From Ilumatobacteraceae bacterium (GTDB taxonomy: Bacteria > Actinomycetota > Acidimicrobiia > Acidimicrobiales > Ilumatobacteraceae), in the NCBI GenBank assembly GCA_007117775.1, contig SKFX01000061.1:1-17328 (forward strand): a stretch of 17,328 nucleotides of DNA, given 5' to 3'. Under the pieces are notes generated by a model that ran no database searches, was not told the origin of the DNA, and worked only from the letters and a program-made list of their open reading frames with translations. The translations under genes were made by a program, and so were the position numbers. Below are positions 1 through 7,300 of the stretch, piece by piece; the first letter of the stretch is position 1; the number at the start of each line of letters is the position of its first letter.

Positions 1-1
1 A

Positions 2-508
2 GCGCGTTCATTACAAGCCGATGTGCTCGAACAGCTCGGATACCGCAGCGAGTCGGCAACGTTCCGCAATGCCTATCTCACCGGCGCCCAGGAACTCCGC
101 CACGGCACCATGCCGGCCGAGCCGGTGCGCGCCGGGGGATTCGTCGCCGCGCTCACCACCCGGCAACTGTTCGACTCGATCGCAGTCCGTCTGCGCGCCG
201 AGGACGCAGCCGATCCGCCGCCGGCGGTGGTACTGGACTTCAGCGATCGCGCCGAGCGGTGGCGGGTGGCGGTGTCGAACCGGACCCTGCACACAACCGA
301 GATCCGAACCGACGCCTCGGTGCCGGACCCCTCCGAGCCGGGTCTGCGCCTCGAGCGCGCCGTACTGTCGGGTCTCATCGACGGCACGATCGACCTCGAA
401 GACGACCGGATCGAGTCCTTCGGCCCGGCCGGTGGCCGCGACTCGCTGGCATGGTTGCTCGGCGTGATCGACACCTTCGCGACCAACTTCCACATCGTCG
501 AGCCGTGA
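2..508 (+). CDS. Alkyl/aryl-sulfatase, C-terminal fragment (5' end outside window)
   Basis: The reading frame is open from the left edge, so the first GTG at 23 is internal and the gene starts upstream. The 168 visible residues match the end of the BDS1/SdsA1-type linear alkylsulfatases. These are Zn-dependent metallo-beta-lactamase-fold enzymes that hydrolyse sulfate esters such as alkyl sulfates. Residues about 5-36 of the fragment (LEQLGYRSES, then YLTGAQELRHG) are the conserved end of the alkylsulfatase dimerisation domain. Residues about 49-168 look like the SCP2-like C-terminal domain thought to bind the hydrophobic chain. The metal-binding domain is not visible, so activity cannot be judged. 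Family members are about 620-660 residues, so roughly a quarter is present. A transporter gene follows after 40 bases. Family assignment is confident; the actual substrate is unknown. Confidence 0.85.
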   Translation, partial: ARSLQADVLEQLGYRSESATFRNAYLTGAQELRHGTMPAEPVRAGGFVAALTTRQLFDSIAVRLRAEDAADPPPAVVLDFSDRAERWRVAVSNRTLHTTEIRTDASVPDPSEPGLRLERAVLSGLIDGTIDLEDDRIESFGPAGGRDSLAWLLGVIDTFATNFHIVEP

Positions 509-534
509 TCAGCGGACTCGCCCGCTTGGTTCGG

Positions 535-540
535 TAGCGT
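535..540 (+). promoter_or_regulatory. Possible -10 box (TAGCGT) for a leaderless MFS transcript
   Basis: TAGCGT fits the actinobacterial TAnnnT -10 pattern and lies 8 bases before the GTG at 549, so transcription would begin at or next to the start codon. No Shine-Dalgarno sequence precedes the GTG, which agrees with leaderless translation. No convincing -35 box is seen. Confidence 0.4.
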
Positions 541-548
541 CATCGCCC

Positions 549-1751
549 GTGCCCAATCGCTCGGTGCTGTTGACCTTCGGCCCTCTTGTCGCCTGTCTGG
601 CGGCGGGCTACGGCGTGTTGTTCACGATGCTCGACGACTACCGCAACGAATACGGCATCGGGGAGGGGGCGCTCGGACTCGTTATCGGTGTCGGGTTCCT
701 GTCCGGGTTCGTGGCCCAAGTGGTCCTCGCTCCGATCGCCGATCGCGGCCGGGCGCGCCTGGTGCTCTTCGCCGGCATGGCGCTCAATGTCGTCGGTCTG
801 ATCATGATGGCGATCGCAACCGAGTTCCTGCCGCTGCTGCTCGGCAGGATTGTGATGGGTATCGGCGTCGGGATGGCGATGCCGGCGGTCCGCCGCATCG
901 TGATCCTCGCCGATCCGGATCACCTCGGCCAGAACCTCGGGCGACTCCTCGCGATTGATGTCGGCGGCTTCGCCGTCGGCCCGATCGTGTCGGCGCTGAC
1001 CGTGGAGAGTCTCGGGATCCCCGCACCATTTGTGATCATCGCGGCCGGCACGGTCATCATCACCCCGTTCGCCTGGCGCCAACGCGTCGTCGAGACCGAT
1101 CCGGGCAGCGCTCCCACCCAGCGCTTCGCCTTCGACCTGTTGGCCATTCGACCCTTCGCCGGCGCAGTGATCCTCGGCTCCACCGCATGGTTGATGATCG
1201 GAGTGTTCGATGCACTGTGGGCGGTCGCACTCTCGGATTTGGACGGTGGACGGTGGCTGACCAGTCTCGGCATCTCGGTGTTCGCGCTGCCGCTCATCGT
1301 CCTGGCGGCCACCGGCGGACGTCTCGCGCAGCGCGTCGGCCCGTTCCGTGTGGCCACCGTGGGTTTATTGGGTGGTGCCGCGTTCATGGCGGCCTATGGT
1401 TGGGTGCCGACGGCGATCGCGATGTTCGTGGTGGCGTTGTTCCACTCGGTGAACGACGGATTGACCATGGCGAGCACCGGGGTGGCGGTCGGGATGGTGG
1501 TCCCGCCCGAACGTCAGGCCGGCGCCCAAGGTGTGCTCGGTGGGGTCCAGGTGCTCACCGCCGGTGTGGTTTCCACCCTCGGTGGGTTGATCTACGAGAT
1601 CTGGGGTCGTGCTGCGGCGTACACCTCAGCGGCTGTGGCGATGGTGACCCTGGTGGTGATCGGCCGGCTGCTGATCGGCAGCGCCTTCGGTGTCCGCGGT
1701 CGACCGATCGCCATCGAGGCCCGACCGACGGTGACCGCGGCGGTCGACTGA
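549..1751 (+). CDS. Major facilitator superfamily (MFS) transporter
   Basis: The 400-residue protein has the size and hydrophobicity pattern of a 12-helix MFS secondary transporter in the cytoplasmic membrane. Likely helices are near residues 7-25, 41-61, 70-90, 94-113, 132-152, 158-175, 202-222, 238-256, 267-285, 288-308, 328-348 and 356-376. An MFS motif A-like loop (PIADRGRAR, about 62-70) joins helices 2 and 3, and a polar central loop at about 177-200 separates the halves. The GTG start is preferred because it lies 8 bases after a TAGCGT box and just before helix 1. The gene sits between two alkylsulfatase-family genes, 40 bases after the first and about 90 bases before the second. That suggests transport of a sulfate ester, its alcohol product or another substrate of those enzymes. 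Import versus export is not decidable; multidrug-type efflux is an alternative. Confidence 0.85.
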   Translation: MPNRSVLLTFGPLVACLAAGYGVLFTMLDDYRNEYGIGEGALGLVIGVGFLSGFVAQVVLAPIADRGRARLVLFAGMALNVVGLIMMAIATEFLPLLLGRIVMGIGVGMAMPAVRRIVILADPDHLGQNLGRLLAIDVGGFAVGPIVSALTVESLGIPAPFVIIAAGTVIITPFAWRQRVVETDPGSAPTQRFAFDLLAIRPFAGAVILGSTAWLMIGVFDALWAVALSDLDGGRWLTSLGISVFALPLIVLAATGGRLAQRVGPFRVATVGLLGGAAFMAAYGWVPTAIAMFVVALFHSVNDGLTMASTGVAVGMVVPPERQAGAQGVLGGVQVLTAGVVSTLGGLIYEIWGRAAAYTSAAVAMVTLVVIGRLLIGSAFGVRGRPIAIEARPTVTAAVD

Positions 1752-1760
1752 TCATCGGGC
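1748..1760 (+). repeat. 13-base direct repeat at the 3' end of the MFS gene (copy 1 of 2)
   Basis: CTGATCATCGGGC spans the MFS stop codon (1749-1751) and recurs exactly at 3185-3197, just after the next gene. It contains the palindrome TGATCA, which also overlaps the stop of the first gene (506-511). No function is evident. Confidence 0.6.
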
Positions 1761-1786
1761 ACCTGCCGCAGCGATCGTTGACGGTC

Positions 1787-1792
1787 TAGTGT
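1787..1792 (+). promoter_or_regulatory. Possible -10 box (TAGTGT) upstream of the second sulfatase-like gene
   Basis: TAGTGT in the 83-90-base gap after the MFS gene would place a transcript start near 1799-1800, giving a leader of about 40 bases that contains the purine-rich site at 1829-1834. A TTGACG at 1778-1783 is too close to serve as its -35 box. Read-through from the MFS gene is equally possible. Confidence 0.25.
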
Positions 1793-1828
1793 CATGGCGA
1801 GCCGTCGCCGGATCACATCCGACGGGTC

Positions 1829-1834
1829 GGGGAG
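1829..1834 (+). promoter_or_regulatory. Shine-Dalgarno site (GGGGAG) deciding the start at 1841
   Basis: Three consecutive ATG codons follow at 1835, 1838 and 1841. GGGGAG directly abuts the first, but is 6 bases from the third, the usual spacing. The third ATG is therefore the likeliest start. Confidence 0.5.
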
Positions 1835-1840
1835 ATGATG

Positions 1841-3175
1841 ATGAGCCTGCATATGAAACCGGTGGACCCCACCCAGGTGAAGACACCCGATCCTCTCGAA
1901 CTCTCAGCGCGCGTCATCGCCGCCAGAGCAGCCGATGAGCCCACCAATCGCACCTCCAACACCCTGAGCGAACTCGATGACGGACTTGCGGTGGTCGAGT
2001 CGTTCTCACATCTGTATGCCTTCGACTCCGGTGAGTCCCTGGTCTGTTTCGATGCCAGCAGCGCTCTCACCGGTGCTGCGGTCACCGAGGCCCTGCGTTC
2101 ATGGAGAACGGCGCCGATCAGCGATCTGGTCTACACCCATGGTCATGTCGACCATGTCGGCGGGTCCGCAGCGTTGGCGGCCGATGCACGCGATCGGGGC
2201 CACCGCCTTCCCGAGGTGACCGCCCATGAGGCCGTTGCGGATCGCTTCGATCGGTATCGGCGCACCTCGGGGTACAACACCGTGATCAACCAGCGTCAGT
2301 TCGGTGGCCGCCCCGCCGGCGCGGTGGTGTCAGGCGATGAACCGATGCCCGATTTCCTCGGTGACGACACCCTGGCGCCGACCCGGACGGTCTCGGTGCG
2401 GTCACGCCTGGTGGTCGGGGACCACACCTTCGAGATGCATCACGCTCGCGGCGAGACCGATGATCATCTGTGGACCTGGGTGCCCGAGCGGCGTGCACTG
2501 ATCACCGGTGACTTCGTGTGCTGGGTGTTCCCCAATGCCGGCAACCCACAGAAGGTGCAGCGCTATCCGGCGGAGTGGGCCGCCGCGCTGCGCGAGATGC
2601 AGTCCTATGGTGCCGAGTTGCTGTTACCGGCCCACGGTCTTGCGATCCGGGGCCGTGCCGCCATCGACGAGGTCCTCGGCGATGTCGCCGGCGTGCTCGA
2701 GTTCTTGGTCACCGAGACCCTCGAACGCATGAATGTCGGGATGCCGCTGCATCAGATCGTCGCTGAGGTCACCGTGCCCGATGAGTTGTTGGCCCGGCCG
2801 TGGCTCGCACCGGTCTATGACGAACCCGAATTCGTGGTCCGCAACATCTGGCGGCTGTACGGGGGATGGTGGGATCAGGATCCGGCCTGGCTGAAGCCGG
2901 CACCGCGCGCCGATCTCGCCCGCGAGATGGTGAACCTCGCCGGTGGTCCCATCGCGATGGCCGAGCGTGCCCAACGTCTCGTCGACGAGGGTGATCTGCG
3001 CGTGGCCTGCCATCTGATCGAGATGGTCGTACAGGCCGATCCCGACGATCGCGCCGCCCATGAGGTCCGCGCCGAGGTCTATCGCGCCCGTCGGCGCACC
3101 GAGTTATCGCTCATGGCCAAGGGCATCTTCTCCGGAGCGATCCGCGAATCACAGGCCATCGTCGACGAGACCTGA
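1841..3175 (+). CDS. Alkylsulfatase-like metallo-beta-lactamase hydrolase lacking the SCP2-like tail
   Basis: From the ATG at 1841 the protein has 444 residues; starts at 1835 or 1838 would add one or two Met. The metallo-beta-lactamase domain occupies about residues 45-270. It carries HGHVDH at 100-105, a GETDDH segment at 204-209, a GD with Asp at 224, and PAHG with His at 265, together a plausible di-zinc set. Residues about 290-390 (LERMNVGMPL, NIWRLYGGWWDQDP) match the alkylsulfatase dimerisation domain, and the rest is helical (ACHLIEMV, AADPDDRAAHEVRAEVY-like). It is about 200 residues shorter than BDS1/SdsA1 enzymes because the SCP2-like tail is missing. Asp 224 sits where SdsA1 has a metal-binding Glu, which leans toward the classical ligand set. 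No signal peptide is seen, so it is probably cytoplasmic. It is the second sulfatase-family gene flanking the transporter. True substrate unknown. Confidence 0.85.
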   Translation: MSLHMKPVDPTQVKTPDPLELSARVIAARAADEPTNRTSNTLSELDDGLAVVESFSHLYAFDSGESLVCFDASSALTGAAVTEALRSWRTAPISDLVYTHGHVDHVGGSAALAADARDRGHRLPEVTAHEAVADRFDRYRRTSGYNTVINQRQFGGRPAGAVVSGDEPMPDFLGDDTLAPTRTVSVRSRLVVGDHTFEMHHARGETDDHLWTWVPERRALITGDFVCWVFPNAGNPQKVQRYPAEWAAALREMQSYGAELLLPAHGLAIRGRAAIDEVLGDVAGVLEFLVTETLERMNVGMPLHQIVAEVTVPDELLARPWLAPVYDEPEFVVRNIWRLYGGWWDQDPAWLKPAPRADLAREMVNLAGGPIAMAERAQRLVDEGDLRVACHLIEMVVQADPDDRAAHEVRAEVYRARRRTELSLMAKGIFSGAIRESQAIVDET

Positions 3176-3188
3176 CGACGAGACCTGA
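3163..3188 (+). repeat. 13-base tandem duplication carrying the stop codon
   Basis: CGACGAGACCTGA occurs twice in immediate succession (3163-3175 and 3176-3188). The first copy ends with the stop codon of the sulfatase-like gene. The second copy runs into the TGATCATCGGGC context also seen after the MFS gene, which suggests that copy 2 keeps the ancestral junction. Confidence 0.8.
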
Positions 3189-3197
3189 TCATCGGGC
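3185..3197 (+). repeat. 13-base direct repeat downstream of the sulfatase-like gene (copy 2 of 2)
   Basis: Exact second copy of CTGATCATCGGGC (first at 1748-1760). It lies in the 48-base convergent gap between two genes. No T-rich terminator was seen in this gap. Confidence 0.6.
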
Positions 3198-3223
3198 GAT
3201 GCTGACGGTGTGGTCGATCGGGT

Positions 3224-4156
3224 TCAGCGTCGGCCGACGGTGACGATCTCAACCACCGGCAACTCGATCTGGCCCGGCCGGCCGCGGATGGTGCCGAGAT
3301 CGCCGCGTGCCCCGGTGCTCGCTCGCCACTCACCGCGCCAGATCAGCGATGCCGACACCGTCGCCGGTGTGGGCGATGCAGTGGTGAAGGTATGGGTGCA
3401 GCGGGCGGTGTCATCGGCCAGCGATCGCTCCCAGATCACGCCGGTGCCGGGGCATTCGACGGTCGTCGTGGTTTTCCCGGCGGCTGGTGTGTCGATATCG
3501 GCAGCGATGATGTCGAACATGGTGGACTCAACCCATGCGGTCACCGTCATCGACAGTCCGGGCACCGCAGCGGTGATCGAGATCTCCGCCGGATCCTTCA
3601 CCGCCAACCAGGTTGCGAGATTGACCACAGCGAGCCGTGCCGGTGCCAGGTGCAGTTCGGGGGTCGGCAGGACTCCACTGCTCTGGTCGGTGAGTTCGCG
3701 CACCACGGTGCGTGCTAGGGACTCGGGTGTCTCCACGCGGATCCATGCCAGTTGGTATCGCCCGGTGCAACGCCGGACATACAGGCGCGCCACGATCCCG
3801 TCGTCCTCGATGCGGCTGTCGAGGGCGGTGTCCCATGCCGGACTGTTCTCGTCTCGGACCATCAGCCTCCACGCATCGCAGCTCGGGCCGGCCGGGGTGA
3901 TCCCACCACCGGGTTGTGTCGCCACCCAGGCCTCGATCCGGTCAGGATTCAGGTCACCACCACCCTCGGCGATGACCGGTGTGGTGGTCGGCAGGGCGAC
4001 TGAGATGCCAGCCGAGAGCACGATCGAGGCGGTGAGGACTGCTCGCGAGAGTGCCGAGGTCGCAGCGGGTCGGCGGCAGCGGTTCCTGTGATGACGCCGA
4101 GCCCGGTGTCGTTGTCGAATGAGCCGTGCTGGGGTGTGCGCTGAGGTGGGCCTCAT
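3224..4156 (-). CDS. Secreted or membrane-anchored beta-rich protein (actinobacterial secreted-protein family)
   Basis: The 310-residue product has an unusually long basic N-terminus (residues 1-38, rich in Arg and His), a hydrophobic segment at about 39-56 and a possible cleavage site near VIA at 61-63. It is therefore exported or anchored by one helix. The outer part has four cysteines (93, 130, 235, 253), enough for two disulfides. Its pattern (VNLATWL at 178-184, AAVPGLSMTV, CPGTG, CTHTF, PVVEI) resembles a family of uncharacterised actinobacterial secreted proteins with a PKD/Ig-like beta-sandwich. Function is unknown. The frame stays open upstream to an ATG at 4309, but the ATG at 4156 has a GGAGG site 5 bases before it and is preferred. 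The gene converges on the sulfatase-like gene and diverges from recC. The opposite strand is also open over most of its length, but that frame looks like a shadow. Confidence 0.7.
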   Translation of the reverse strand: MRPTSAHTPARLIRQRHRARRHHRNRCRRPAATSALSRAVLTASIVLSAGISVALPTTTPVIAEGGGDLNPDRIEAWVATQPGGGITPAGPSCDAWRLMVRDENSPAWDTALDSRIEDDGIVARLYVRRCTGRYQLAWIRVETPESLARTVVRELTDQSSGVLPTPELHLAPARLAVVNLATWLAVKDPAEISITAAVPGLSMTVTAWVESTMFDIIAADIDTPAAGKTTTTVECPGTGVIWERSLADDTARCTHTFTTASPTPATVSASLIWRGEWRASTGARGDLGTIRGRPGQIELPVVEIVTVGRR

Positions 4157-4161
4157 GGTTG

Positions 4162-4166
4162 CCTCC
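4162..4166 (-). promoter_or_regulatory. Shine-Dalgarno site (GGAGG) of the secreted-protein gene
   Basis: On the minus strand GGAGG is followed by CAACC and then ATG at 4156, a near-ideal 5-base spacing. None of the upstream in-frame ATGs (4309, 4285, 4264) has an equally good site, although the one at 4285 has GGAG two bases ahead. Confidence 0.6.
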
Positions 4167-4324
4167 GCCGCGGCCGGTGTCCGATGCCCGTCGATACCGT
4201 CCGCCCGATATCGCATCCGCGCCCGCAGGCCGACCATATCGTCCCCGATGGTCGACGCTGACATCACAGCATCGATTGGTGACATCTCTCCTGCGAGGTT
4301 CGAAGCCATGTCACACCGCTTGGG

Positions 4325-4330
4325 TACGGT
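4325..4330 (+). promoter_or_regulatory. Possible -10 box (TACGGT) for a leaderless recCBD transcript
   Basis: TACGGT lies 6 bases before the recC ATG at 4337, so the transcript could begin at the start codon. No convincing -35 box is seen. The divergent gap 4157-4336 (180 bases) contains no other gene or clear hairpin. A minus-strand promoter for the secreted-protein gene must also lie there, but I could not pick one. Confidence 0.4.
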
Positions 4331-4336
4331 GGCGAG

Positions 4337-7300
4337 ATGGCCTTGGCTGTGACGGTCTCAGAGTCTCCCGCTGCCTTGGCGGACGCGCTCGCAGAGCGGT
4401 TGGCGGAATCGCCCACCGATCCCTTCGCGCGCGAGATCATCACGGTGCCCGGCGATGGTGTGCGAACCTCGCTCATCGAGCATCTGTCACAGCGTCTCGG
4501 TGCAACCGACGACGGCGGGAACGGGATCGCCGCCAATCTGCAGTTCATGTTCCCCGGCAGCCTCATCCGACGGGCACTTGCCGAGACCGGTGATCAGCGC
4601 TGGGAGGTGAACCGGCTCATGTGGGCGGTGCATCATGTCCTCGGACATGGTGAATCGACCCCACCGGATCTGGCGCGTTGTCGCATGATCGCGGATCTGT
4701 TCGATCGATACAGCGTGCATCGGCGCGAGATGTTGCGGGCATGGGAACGCGATCGCGATGTCGATGCCCTCGGCCGACCGCTGCCCGAGCACCACCGTTG
4801 GCAACCGCATCTCTGGCGCGATCTGGTGGGTCTGCTCGGAGCACCGAGCGCGCCCACGCTGGTCGAATCCGCGATCTTGGATCTGCGCGCCGGTCGTCTG
4901 CGGCCCGATCTGGGCGAGCGGGTGATGTCCTATGGTCTCGCCAGCCTGCCGCCACCACATCTCGATGTGCTCGCCGCGCTGGCAACCCAGATCGAGGTGC
5001 ACCTGTTCGTCCCGGTGTGGTCGGCGGTGGTCTGGGACCGGCTCATGGCCCGCCGTGACGACTCGGTGGTGTTCCCGATCCCGCGAGCCGACGACCTCTC
5101 AGCGAGCGCCTGCGAGCATCGGCTGGCCTCGACGTGGGCCCGTGGTCCGCGCGAGGCGCAGTATCTGCTGATCAATCGGCTGCTCAGCGCTCATGGCGAC
5201 ACGAGGCCCGATGTGCTCGCCGCCGAACAGACCGAACCCCGCACTGCGCTCGAGGTGATCCGAGAGCACCTCCGCAGCGACACGAATCCGACCGAGCCGG
5301 TGGTGCTCGATCGCAGCGATGACAGCATCCGCTGGTATCGCTGCCATGGGGTCGCCCGGCAGGCCGAGGTGTTGCGAGATGCGCTGTTGCATCTGTTGCA
5401 AATCGTCGATGACGATGGGGCGCCGCAGTACCAGCCGCGCGAGATCGCCGTGCTGTGTCCTGATCCGGTGGCGTTCGCACCGGTGATCGAAGCCGCTTTC
5501 GCGGGCGATCCCGACCATGGTGTGGCGCGTCTTCCCGTTCGGCTGGCGGATCGCTCCCTGCGCAGCGACACCCCGCTGATGTCGGTGGTTTCAGCGGTCC
5601 TCGAGCTGATCGATGGTCGGTTCCGGGCCAGTGATGTCCTCGAGTTGTTCTCCTTGGTCCCGGTGCAGCAGCGCTTCGGCCTCACCGACGAACAGGTCGG
5701 CCGGATCGGTGAATGGGTCGAAGAGACCAACACGGCCTGGGGTCTCGATGGTGAGAGCCAACGACGTTTCGGACTTCCTGATGGGGTCGTGGCGCATTCC
5801 TGGCGGTCTGGTCTCGAGCAGTTGGCAGTCGGTGCTGCACTGGTCGATGCCGATCTCGCACCCGAGGGATTCGAGGTGAGCTTCGGCCCGGGTGAGACAC
5901 CACCGACGGGTTCACTCGAAGGTGATGATCTCGACGCGTTCGGCGCACTGGCTGATGCGCTCCAGACCCTGGAGCTCCTACGTGCCCTCATCGAGTCCGA
6001 ACCGATCAGCGTGATGGGCTGGGCAGAGCGACTGCGCGAGGTGATCGGTGCGTTGTGTCAGTTGGCCGACGACGATGTCTGGCAGTGGAATCAGTTCGAC
6101 GATCTCATCGGCTCGTTCGTCGATGAGGCCCGGCCGACCTGGGTGTCGGATACGACCGGCACCGATCACGATGCCGACGGGGCTGCCGACGGGGATGCCG
6201 GCGGGGACGAAGGCTGGGAACGCTTCGATCCGAACGAGATCGCCCGATTGTTCGCCGGCCGTCTCGCCGGCAGTCCGGGTCGGGTCCGGTTCGGCACCGG
6301 GGCGGTGACGGTGTCATCGCTGACCGCGCAACGCGGTGTCGCTCATCGGGTGATCTGCATCATCGGCCTCGACGGTGACCTGGGCAGTTCGATTGCGCCG
6401 GCAGATGATCTCACCGCCACAGTCCCATGTGTGGGTGATCGCGATGCGCGCTCTGAGTTCCGCGCCCAGTTGCTCGACGCCATCTCCGTCACCGGTGAGC
6501 GCCTGATCCTGACATCTTCGGGGTTCGAGGTGCGCGATAACAAAGAACTCGCGCCGGCGGTCCCGGTGATGGAGTTCCTCGATCTCATCGACGCCTCGAT
6601 CACCGATGCCGACCGACGTCGCGGCCGCGACCTGATCGCGGTCGATCAGCCGCGCCATGGGTGGTCGGCATCGAACTTCGTGCCCGGCGCTCTCGGTGTG
6701 GACGGGCCGTGGAGTTTCGATGAGGCGGCCCTCGCAGCCGCCACCCATCGCCTCGCCGATGGTGATCCATCCGTGCTCGACATCGACGTGGGTGCTGAAG
6801 TGATCGATCGAGTTGCGATCTCCGATATCGAACAAACCCTGCGACGGCCGATCCGCACCCTGCTGTCGGGTCGCCTCGGCGTCTCGGTGCGTTCCGACCG
6901 GGACGGAGGCGATGACCTGATCGCTCTGGAGGCGAGCGCGCTCACCGCGACCATCCAGCGCACCGGTCTGTTGTTTCGACGCCTCGCGGTGGCGCGCTCC
7001 GCCGTCGCCGGGTTCGATGACCTCGACGCAGCACGAGTCTCATGGGATCAAGCGGAGCGTTACCGGTGGCGGACGGTGCTGCAGCGCTCGGGTGCCGTGC
7101 CGCCGCTGGGCTTCGGCGAGCAGATCCTCGACACCTGGGAGGCCCAGACCCAAGATCTCGTCGATCTCGTCCTGCAGTACTGTCCTGAGGTCATTGCTGT
7201 TGCGGGTGAACAGGTTCCGATCGACTGCCGGGTGGGCGGCATCCGGCTCGAGGGCCTCGTCGGCCCGGTCCACCAGTTCTCGACGCTTGGTGACTCCTCG

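Noticed and set aside
3210..4091. A 293-codon plus-strand open frame opposite the secreted-protein gene
   Set aside because: The minus-strand frame has a GGAGG-spaced start, a hydrophobic export segment and family-like motifs. The plus-strand frame has none, and its composition looks like a shadow.
4157..4309. N-terminal extension of the secreted protein to ATG 4309 (361 residues)
   Set aside because: That ATG has no Shine-Dalgarno site, the extension would place about 90 residues before the hydrophobic segment, and ATG 4156 has a near-ideal site.
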